In this document: positions 18,236 to 26,153 of the stretch, in pieces
Layout of the letters: the number at the start of each line of letters is the position of its first letter
How positions within the stretch are numbered: position 1 is the first letter of the stretch
Assembly: GCA_001953115.1 (NCBI GenBank)
Contig: LSSL01003575.1
Location: 1 to 26,153, forward strand
Length of the DNA stretch: 26,153 nt
DNA from: Smittium mucronatum
Taxonomy: Eukaryota; Kickxellomycota; Harpellomycetes; Harpellales; Legeriomycetaceae
Reading direction: 5' to 3'
Position numbers and translations under genes: made by a program
Notes under the pieces: generated by a model
Seen by the model: only the letters and a program-made list of their open reading frames with translations
Told to the model about the DNA's origin: nothing
The model's database searches: none

Positions 18236-20269
18236 CTCAAAAAACAGGATGTATTTCAGTAAAACAATATTTGATTGTTTTATCCAATGATCACTGAATT
18301 TCTCATTATAATTGATTTTCATAATCCTAAATTAATAGCTTTCTCTTATTCGACAAAAAAATACTTAGATGTAATTAAAACCACTTATTGCACTTGTCAC
18401 TTAATATGAATTATTCCTCGCTTTGAGCTAGATTAATTCTACTAATAATCTCAAACCAATTTAAAAAAAGAAAAACGATGAAAATAGAAAGGAAAATTTT
18501 TTTAAGAAAGTATTTTATCTTATTTGATCATATTTTTTAAATTAAATAATTTCTTAATTAAGAACAACAAGGGGTGACACTTATATATATATTTTAAATA
18601 TAAATATCTATAATTTTTGTTGTATTAATATATATATAATTAGAATATACGTTCCTGGTAATATAATTTAACCGAAATTTATTCCCAGGGGTGCGAAATA
18701 TTTCCAAAATTTAGAATATTAATAAACTAAAATGTGGATTATTCGTGTTGAAAATTCATATGAACCGTGGAGGTGTTGTAAGGCCGCTAAATCTGTTCTA
18801 TATCCCCGGAAGGTAACATAAAAACAAATTTTATTGAATAACAATATGACTCTCTATGTAGTTTGCGTGATAATTCTACTTCCTTACTAATTCAGGCCTC
18901 TCACTATATAGAAATTTGGGTTTTTGTATTTAGAAATTAAACTCTAAACAAATTAGGTTTGGGCACCTATTTAAATTTAAAAAAATTTATAATGGAATTG
19001 AATTAATGAATAAAAATGGGGTTTTGATAATAGCTCTTCATTTATGACTTTCCTTAGCTTTGCATATATTATCATAAAAAGAGGCGATAATAAGGAATAG
19101 ATCTTTAATATAAACTCAAAAAAAATATTTATAAGCTTAAACCAACAATAGATATAAATGAAATTTCCCAAGAGATGAGTTTAATCCATAATTATTCCAT
19201 AAAACGGCCTTTAAAACCATATTTTTTATATCTAAATTTAATTTGGGATATGAATAATCAATATTTGTTTTTAATTTAAACTTTTATTACGTGATTTTTA
19301 TTGTAAAAAAATGTACGAATTTAAAGATTAATTTTATTTTTACCAAAAAAAAACTAATTAAGATATAATTTAAAGCCCCCATGTTTCACTCTTAACCCAA
19401 AAAAAAGCTCGAACGAACTAGTCATTATAAATAGGACATGATGTACTTTCGAATTTAATAAATTCAAAATTTTGGCTAGATGTAATTAATTTTAAATGGA
19501 TTATATTTCCTGCTTTTAATTTTCAGTTATTAATTCATATCATTTTTTTATTGATATGCTGAATCTTTTCTTATTTTAATTTTAAATACTTATTTCCTCC
19601 TGAATATATTTAGTAAATATCGATTTAAAAATATTATTTTACCATCCTTATACTTTATATTTATATTGACTTTATTTCAATTATGAGAATAATTTCAGAA
19701 AGGATTGGTTCTATACCTAATTGATTAATTCAAACCAAAAATCATAAGATTTTTGGCTTCGAAAAAAAATATCTCATAGATAGTATTGTATACCTAAACT
19801 TACAAATATTTTTTCATTTAGTTAAAATTATAAAATCAACTATTATATATTTTTTATTTTTAAAAATATAAATTCGTATCAACATTTAAATAAAAAGTTA
19901 AATCTCATATCAAAGTATATATGTTGTATCAATTTACCAATTTTAGTAGCCATTTATTTGATAAAAAAATACTAAATATGAATTAATTAATATTAGTTAT
20001 TATTTATCATAGAAGGGAAATATTAAGTTTTATATTCTTTATTATTTAATCTAAAAATTTCAAAACCAATAATCGTAAAAAGTTAAAAATAGCACTTTTG
20101 TTGTTAAATAAATATTTTTTATAAGACTTGGGTACAATAATATTATATTCATATCAGTCTTTTTTTTTTGCATAGTTACACTACCAGCTTAATAAATTTT
20201 AGACGCTTGTAAGAAATAAATCTGTTTTATAAAACTGATTAATCTAAAATATAACAATAATTTATACAT
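18236..20269. other. AT-rich spacer, no supported gene
   Basis: No frame shows a recognisable motif. A 64-codon hydrophobic frame on the - strand (19171-18977) is probably chance in AT-rich DNA. A less AT-rich patch at 18725-18830 holds a short frame with NSYEPWRCCKAAKS, which I cannot place. TTCCTGG (18651) and CCAGGG (about 18686) could pair across about 28 bases. Confidence 0.5.
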
Positions 20270-21400
20270 CCTATCAAGGAAATTTCAAAAAAAGGAAAAA
20301 GTTCTCTACAACGAAAGAAATGGTATTGATAAACATATAGAAGAATTGATGATAAAACAGAGCCCATATTATGAAAATCCAAATCTTGAACTAGATATCT
20401 AGTGCTTAAATTAGAAAGCTATCAAATTAAAAGAATATTTTTCTGAAATTAAAGTAAACACCTTTATATTGTCTCTAAGATACTAAGGAAGAATATAATT
20501 GACTTTCAGTTTTCCAAAACTCAAAGCAATAAATTAAAAATCTAAAAACTATATTAAATTACCCCAGAGGCAGTAAAAAAAGCTGATTTAATTTTTATTG
20601 AATAAAAAAAATCCCTGGTTAACTCCAAAAAAACTTTATAACATTAAATTCACATAAAAATCTGGAAAAATAGGATCATTGATCCTGACAATGGAGAAAA
20701 TTTCATCACTATAGAGCCTATAAGGAGGATAATTATTGATTAATTCTCCAAGATTTCTCGATTCAGGGTTGAAAATATTCAAAAGGCTTTAGAGTTCTAA
20801 AGAAAATATCCTTAAATTATAGAGCAAACATATGAATCTATTTAAAAAGACGAGAAGTTTGAATATTTGATGGAGACAAAGAGGACACTTAGTAGACTCA
20901 GATAATAGAATGATATGCTCTTTCTTTATCACAAGCTACCAACTACACTCTTGCTATGCTGCCAAACCAATCAGTTAACCAAACCTAGGCTTAGCATTCT
21001 TTATATGTCATCCAAGAGGAGAAGAGTTAAAAATTTCAGCAGAGAAACGAAAATCAGGATACTCAGTAGTGAAAAAAAAAATCTTCTTCCATTGGAGGAT
21101 GACTATAGGTGCCTCTATCAGCATAGGATCAAATAGTTAAATAAAATTGGGAGAAGAGCATAGTGTAAGAGATATCTTTTTCACCTCCCTATCACCAAAG
21201 CATTTCTCACAATAATTCAATTTCCTCTATCTCATCTTCTTCCCTTACATCACATCTACATAAATACAAGAGAAAGATGCAAAAAAAAAGGCAAGAAATA
21301 CAATTTACAAGGAATTTTGTGCGCCAATTTTGTAAATAATATCATGGAGACCAACAAAAGGTCTCAAAATTTTACAGAAATATTTTACTATCGATAGAAA
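20270..21400 (+). pseudogene. Gag-like region of the second, degraded DIRS-type remnant
   Basis: Coding-like fragments split by stops. KHIEELMIKQSPYYENPNLE ends at a stop at 20400-20402 and is unassigned. DPDNGENFITI (about 20683-20715), followed by RFRVENIQKALEF (about 20760) and KFEYLMETKRTLSRLR (about 20853-20900), lies where the gag of a DIRS element belongs. It resembles the 'NPFTGED' region of the first copy (about 11675). A frame at 20915-21136 with SSKRRRVKNFSRETKIR could be the basic tail. The gene order relative to the reverse transcriptase that follows is the main support; I could not show residue-level homology. Confidence 0.45.
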
Positions 21401-22954
21401 AAAGAGATATTTTTGGTATGTTCTAGACCCCCAAAGCTTAACCACTTTGTCGAAGAGAAGCAAATCAAAATGTAAACACTGAAATATACAATAAAAGTGA
21501 TGTTAAGAAATGTATTTATTAAATGTTTGGTTATTGAGGATGCGTTTGAACACATTCTAATCCATCATAAATACAGGAAATATATGCTTCTTCAATGTAA
21601 TGAGAATATTAAACAATTACGAGTGGCCAATTTAGGTTATATCTGAGTCAAAAAAAGACTCTCCAAGTTGCAAAGCTTGGTTTAAAATAGACTCGAACTC
21701 AAGGAACGCAATTTCCTGCTTATTTAGACAACCTCCTGATAATATAAGGGTACAAAGAAATATTTTTAAAGATATGCGTATATTTTACTTCCAGTTGATA
21801 AAACTGGGATAAAAAATCAAACTGAAGAAATTCTCGATGATTATATACCAAAAAATCACTCAATTGGAGATGATTATGGATTCCCGATAGATGAGACCTA
21901 GCGCTCCTCAGAAAAGGAATAGGGTTTCAGAAAAGAAAACTCAACATTGAACAAGATACGCAAATCGAGGCTCAGACATCTCGCAAGCTTAATTGGAAAA
22001 TATAAAACAGTCTCTTCTGCCCCGCTTCAATGAATCTTATGCTAAGGATATTTCTGGAGCTGGATAGAACTCAGATCTCAAAAAACTTTTTCTGGTCCTC
22101 AAATATGAATATAAACAAGGAAAAATTACAGTATGCACTATGATTGAAAGAAAAAATCAAGATATAAAGCGGTCAAGCTTTATTCTATGTGAACCTCGAT
22201 CGGGAAATATTTACATATTCTAAAGAAAAAGATTGAAGGGCCGTTTTGTAATCCCAATCAATCTCGATTTTTTGGCCACCCTCTATGATATAAGAACAAA
22301 TTAGAACCAAGAAGCTATTAAATGTACTTTATGATATAAGCCCCTCTAATTTTTTTAGAAGCTCTTAGTTATTTTATTCAGAAAAAAAAACAGCGTTGGC
22401 CTATTTCAGAAAATTCGGGAGAGAATTTTCTCGAAAATTATTATTAATTTCTGAGAAAATCAGGTCTCATTTCCTAGATACTAAAATCAGCCATCAAATG
22501 ACTTATGCTACACACAAACAAATCTATCATATATTATAAACAAGCTCCTTTTAATTAAAATTAAAACCTAAATCTCACAGATTCACCCTACAGATTGTCA
22601 GTGAAAAATTTAGCGGTTTATAAACACTACTTATTCATAGAATTGTCATCCAAGTTTTTAATCCTATAATTTTTCTGTTTGAAACTAAATAAAGAACCGA
22701 TATAACCAACTAATACAGTTCTAATCAAGACCCAGGAGCAATAGAACTAAATCATTTATCCCAAAGTTTGTCCCTATGGTCTAATACTTATTTTCTCTCT
22801 CCGTGAAACCTGATTCCACGGGTTATTGAGACTATTGGAAGATGGAGATATACAAAACAGTCTTATTAAACCCTCTTTGGAAATCATCTATGTAGCATCC
22901 AGATCTGCTGAATTTGACAATTTATCAACCAAAAAAATTTCAAGAAAAAGCAGT
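21401..22954 (+). pseudogene. Second DIRS-type reverse transcriptase-RNase H remnant
   Basis: More decayed than the first copy and probably an independent insertion. Readable parts: VLDP (21418-21429), then KLNHFVEEKQIKM, which parallels KLNSFVEER in the first copy; IEDAFEHILIHHKYRKYMLL (about 21533-21590), the palm region with the first catalytic Asp; YLDNLLII (21721-21744), the YLDD box with its second Asp changed to Asn; RHLASLIGKY (about 21975-22005), a DIRS-specific stretch; RNase H, with TALAYFRKFGREFSRKLLLI in a clean frame from 22387 to a stop at 22537-22539; and DPGAIELNHLSQSLSLW then LIPRVIETI (22729-22840), where TGA replaces the expected Trp of 'PPW-LI'. No tyrosine recombinase follows: similarity stops at about 22954, where a Tigger-like end begins. 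Confidence 0.75.
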
Positions 22955-22955
22955 A

Positions 22956-23060
22956 CAGGTATCTCTCACAATTTGTGAACTCGCGAACTTGTGATTTTCG
23001 TTTTTGTTAGTTTCGCGAATTTTAAAGTTTTTTATCCTTTCGCAATTCACGAAACCTTAA
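22956..23060 (+). repeat. Candidate Tigger left end with repeated TCGCGAA motif
   Basis: After CAGGTATCTCTC the sequence has CTCGCGAAC (about 22980) and TTTCGCGAATT (about 23012), then the looser CTTTCGCAATTC. TCGCGA is self-complementary and rare in such AT-rich DNA, so these could be binding sites for the transposase's CENP-B-like domain. This is inferred from position only. Confidence 0.45.
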
Positions 23061-23246
23061 CATTTTCTTTGCACTACTATCCAATTAAATTGTATCTATT
23101 AAATTTTTGAAGATTATTTTAAATAGTATCTAAACTGGTAAAACCGAAATAGAGTTGAAAATTTCATATTTTGAATTTTTTGGTGCTCAACGCGTTTCCT
23201 AATTAATTTATAATTAAAGTTCTCTCTGTAATTTTTTTTTGATAAA

Positions 23247-24956
23247 ATGAACGAAGAAAAAACTGTCTCTAAAAAAAGGAAAACAATGTCAATTTCTGAA
23301 AAAATAGATGTATTTAAAATTTTTAAGGCCGAAAAAAACGTGAATGAAGTTGCAAGAATAAAGAGGGTTTATGAAAGAACAATAAAATATATTAAAATTT
23401 ACTCTCTTAAAATCAGAGAGGCTGAAAAAATAGCATCTAAATAAGGTACAATAAAATTTTATTTCACAAAACCTGGGATTATACTGAATACCGAAAAGTC
23501 TCTAGAAGCCTGGGTCAATGACTAACTAGGAAAAAAGTCTGCAGTAACAACAGTTTCTATAAAAAAAATAGCGAAAAATATTTTTGAAAGCCTGAAGGAA
23601 TTTTTACCTGAAGAGATTGGTGTAAATTTTGTTTCAAGCAATGTTTGGTTTGGAAATTTTAAAAAAAGAGAAGGACTTCATAATTTAGAATTTTCTGGAG
23701 AGGCATATATTGCAGATATAAATTCATACAAAACCTTTCCAGAAGAGCTAAGCAGGATAATAAATTATTTAAATCATCTTCCCTGCCAAGCAGTGTCCAA
23801 TTTTTTTATTTTATTAAATTTAAAAAAAATTTAACAATTTTCTTTCTAGATTTTCAAATTCGATGAAACCTGCCTATATTGGGAAAGAATTCCCTCTTGA
23901 AAATTTATTTAAATAAATGAAAAATCTGCACCAAGATTTAAAGCAACAAATGACAAAGTAACGATTATGCAGGTGCAAATTCGAAGGGTGATTTAATTTA
24001 AAACCTTTTGTAATGTATAGCCATGAAAAAACCAGAGCACTGGAGGGGAAATTAAAAAAAAATCTCCCAGTAGTTTTGACATCATCTAAAAAAGTTTACA
24101 TGAACAATAGAATATTTAACGAGTGATTTCAAATTTAGACAAGAAATTAATTGAGGGAATATTGTCCAAAAATAACATTGACTTTAAAATATTGCTTATC
24201 GTAGATAATGAATCCGTCCATCCAAAAGAATTAAACTATATTAGTAATTAATTAAAACTTGTTATTATCCCCCACCCCCCAATACAACTTCGCTAATACA
24301 GCTGATGGATCAGGGTGTAATATCCACTTTTGAGGCATAGAATTTGGACAAAACTTTGCAGCTCCTAAGTAAACCTTTAGAAGAAAAGGAAAATAATGTT
24401 ATGGATTTTTGGAAAGAATTCAACTTAAAAAGTTCTATAGATATAATCCGCGATTCATGGGCTTTGGTTACTAGTTCTTGTCACAGAGATGCGTGGAAAA
24501 ATATCATGCCTTGGATAGGTTACATGAATTTTGAAGACATAAATCAAATAATTATTATTTGAAATTAGACTGCGTTGAAATAAGTGACAGTGTAGACCTT
24601 GCAGATATAAGTATAAGCGATATAATGATTTTCTTGAGCACAATGAGTCCCCCAAAGAACCTGATATTCCTGAATATCAAAGCCAGGATAAATATGTGAA
24701 CTTAGAAAACCACCGCTTGTATGTTTTTTATGAGCTACAAATATTCAAAAAAAATTTAAGAGGCTCAATGCTAATTGATAAGGAATTTTCTATTATTTCT
24801 AAACATGACAAGATAAAAAGCAGATCATCAAGTAAGATAATTAAAGTAAGATATGAATTAAACCATTACTACGAAAAAAGAAATTTCATTGAAAATAAAA
24901 GAAAAATTTATTATCAAACTTTTATAATTACAAATAAAGAAAGCTTAAATCACTAA
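23247..24956 (+). pseudogene. Tigger/pogo transposase (CENP-B-like HTH plus DDE_1 domain)
   Basis: Cut-and-paste transposase of about 540 codons if repaired, normal for the family. The ATG at 23247 starts SKKRKTMSISEKIDVFKIF, the Psq/CENP-B-type HTH. A stop at 23442-23444 is followed in the same frame by the second DNA-binding part (SLEAWVND, SVKKIA-like segment, NVWFGNFKKREGL, about 23490-23680) and GEAYIADIN. Catalytic core: FKFDETCLYW (Asp at 23862-23864), SAPRFKATNDKVT, then a +1 shift into AGANSKGDL; LPVVLTSSKKVYMNNRIF; LLIVDNESVHP (Asp at 24204-24206); a frame change in the C-run at 24270-24280; PPNTTSLIQLMDQGVISTFE (Asp at 24308-24310). All three aspartates survive, with about 34 residues between the second and third. 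After a stop at 24338-24340 comes DFWKEFNLKSS...WKNIMPW (24344-24562) and a C-terminal tail (24696-24956). At least three stops and two shifts make it inactive. Confidence 0.88.
23793..23849 (+). other. Candidate 57-nt GT-AG intron (or insertion) in the Tigger gene
   Basis: This segment interrupts the transposase frame with two TAA stops. It starts GT (GTGTCC) after ...CCCTGCCAAGCA, has TTTAAC as a possible branch site and ends TTTTCTTTCTAG. Removing it joins LNHLPCQA to IFKFDET, which matches the family spacing ('L...Q-I-N-x-DET') better than reading through. Its length is a multiple of three. The 5' site is weak for an intron, and decay by insertion would look similar. Confidence 0.4.
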
Positions 24957-25000
24957 ACCTGTTTTTTTTAATTTTTATCAAGTAAATTTATTCCCAATTT

Positions 25001-26153
25001 AAAATAATAATAATAATTTCTTAAAATTTTTAAATTATCTAGTAGACTTTAGGATTCAATAATTTGAATGTATTCACTATTTTAAATAAAAAATTTCTCA
25101 TTTTTTTTCAGTACGTTTAAGTGAAAACATTCATAAAGGGTAAATTCATAACTGTAATCTTCATAAAATTTCATACGGTTAGATATTACATAAATAAGTA
25201 AATAAATTTTTTAGCTTTCACTTATTCCAAAAAATTTGTCGAAAACTATGCTATATGATGTCTGTAATAAATAATGCAATGGTTGTTTATTTAACTTGGT
25301 TAATAGATTGATGATTTTAATACATTCTAATAGAATTTTAAAAATTTATAATAAGTAGGCATATTTCTTGTTAAAAAAACAAAATTTCGTTGATAGACAG
25401 TAAATAAAAATAGTGCAATATATAGAGTATATGTTTTATAAAATAGTTAGTTTTCCATTAATAGCAGTTTAATGTTATAGATATTTTTGGTTTGCACTTA
25501 TCATTATAACCATATTTAATTGAAGTATTCTTTATAAAAACAGTAAATAAATTTATTTTATAGCTTTAGATAACTTTAGTCACAACTGGTCTATAGATTC
25601 ATAAAAACCATTTGAATCATTTCAGTTGATATAAAAATTATTAATCCGTTTGATATCTTGATAAAAGAGATATCCTTGAGAAATATAAAAGATGCGTGAT
25701 AACTTCCATTTTTTGAATATAGAAGCAAATTTTTACTTGCTTCACATATTTTTTTAAATTTTTTGGCAGGAGTGATTAGTATATAAGTTAATATATAATG
25801 CTACACTCTTTTTATATAAAAAATTATCGACGCATATACTTACATGAGGTTTAAATAAAGTATGATCTGTTTATTTTTGACTCAGTAATCTAATATAATG
25901 CAAACATAAAAAAATTTATAAGCCTAGATTACCTTAGGACGGATTTTTAGTTTTTTTCTAGAAATTATTGGATCTTCAAACTAAATATCATAATATTTAT
26001 ACTTATAATGGCTACTTGTTATTTTAATTTTATCAACATATATTATGTTCGAATTGATCAAAAAGATTTCATACATCACTTCGCTTCCAAATACGTGGAT
26101 ATTTATAGAACACCCATTATCAAAGAAATATACCCACACCACCCCCCCCCCCC
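25001..26153. other. AT-rich spacer to the window end, closing in a 12-C run
   Basis: No gene or motif recognised. Two loosely matching segments (AGTAAATAAATTTTTTAGCTTT near 25197 and a similar one near 25543) hint at an old duplication. The window stops inside CACCACCC followed by C to a total run of 12 (26142-26153). Confidence 0.55.

Larger units (their letters stand above)
22954..25000 (+). mobile_element. Tigger/pogo-type DNA transposon, broken
   Basis: Carries a Tigger-type transposase pseudogene (23247-24956). The left end is probably CAGGTATCTCTCACAATTTG from 22956, directly after TA (22954-22955); TA is the target of this family, and many Tigger elements begin with CAG. A matching right end (reading AGAGATACCTG then TA) was not found downstream, so the right boundary is unknown and is placed only after the end of the gene. 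The nearest look-alike, AGAGATATCCTTG at about 25666, is poor. Confidence 0.65.

Noticed and set aside
18977..19171. Hydrophobic 64-codon minus-strand frame that could be a small membrane protein
   Set aside because: A/T-rich codons give Ile/Phe/Tyr/Leu by chance; no start context, motif or neighbouring signal supports it.
22729..23560. A variant genetic code, because TGA falls at a conserved Trp (DIRS copy 2) and TAA near a Gln-like position (Tigger)
   Set aside because: All three stop codons occur inside recognisable domains at many unrelated positions, together with frameshifts. Ordinary decay of dead elements explains this better.
24455..24655. Minus-strand 66-codon frame
   Set aside because: Antisense shadow of the Tigger transposase C-terminal part.
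25660..25675. AGAGATATCCTTG as the right end of the Tigger element
   Set aside because: Mismatches to the expected AGAGATACCTG, no TA directly after it, and no match inside the first 12 bases.
1..26153. tRNA, rRNA, CRISPR or bacterial regulatory features
   Set aside because: No tRNA B-box with a matching cloverleaf, no rRNA-like GC-richer block, no regularly spaced repeats and no operon structure were seen on either strand.

Overview
This window looks like a piece of a very AT-rich, gene-poor eukaryotic genome that is made almost entirely of broken transposable elements. I found no intact gene, host housekeeping gene, tRNA, rRNA or bacterial-type operon. The mix of element classes (piggyBac, Tigger/pogo, a Harbinger-like DDE element, a retroviral-type integrase element and DIRS-type tyrosine-recombinase retrotransposons), the extreme A+T and the short AT spacers would fit a large-genome, transposon-loaded microsporidian. 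That placement is a guess: no host marker gene is present, and another AT-rich protist, fungus or small metazoan is possible. Layout: 1-1217 is non-coding. At 1218-8840 lies a transposon with inverted-repeat arms of about 0.9 kb around a core with one retroviral-type integrase fragment (2776-3051, + strand). A piggyBac element (4725-8501, TTAA duplicated on both sides, 12-bp inverted ends) is inserted in its right arm. The left arm still shows the empty site with a single TTAA at 1545-1548, so the insertion can be dated relative to its host element. The piggyBac transposase (7845-6370, - strand) is broken. A mostly featureless AT-rich spacer runs to about 11.18 kb. At 11180-15620 lies a complete but dead DIRS-type retrotransposon: gag, reverse transcriptase plus RNase H, tyrosine recombinase, inverted terminal repeats, and an internal region complementary to both ends. 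At 15782-18235 lies a Harbinger/IS5-like DNA transposon with roughly 100-bp terminal inverted repeats rich in CGCG and a broken transposase on the - strand. After about 2 kb of spacer, a second, more degraded DIRS-type remnant occupies 20270-22955. It stops where a Tigger/pogo element appears to begin; that element's transposase pseudogene (23247-24956) keeps all three catalytic aspartates. The last 1.2 kb is AT-rich spacer, and the window ends in a run of 12 C. Functionally the region is a transposon graveyard with at least one clearly resolved nested insertion and one probable second one. The best candidate for something unusual is the integrase-type element with long inverted arms. Next is the DIRS element, whose internal complementary region is still readable. 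All family calls rest on reading motifs by eye in translated frames; no database search was possible.
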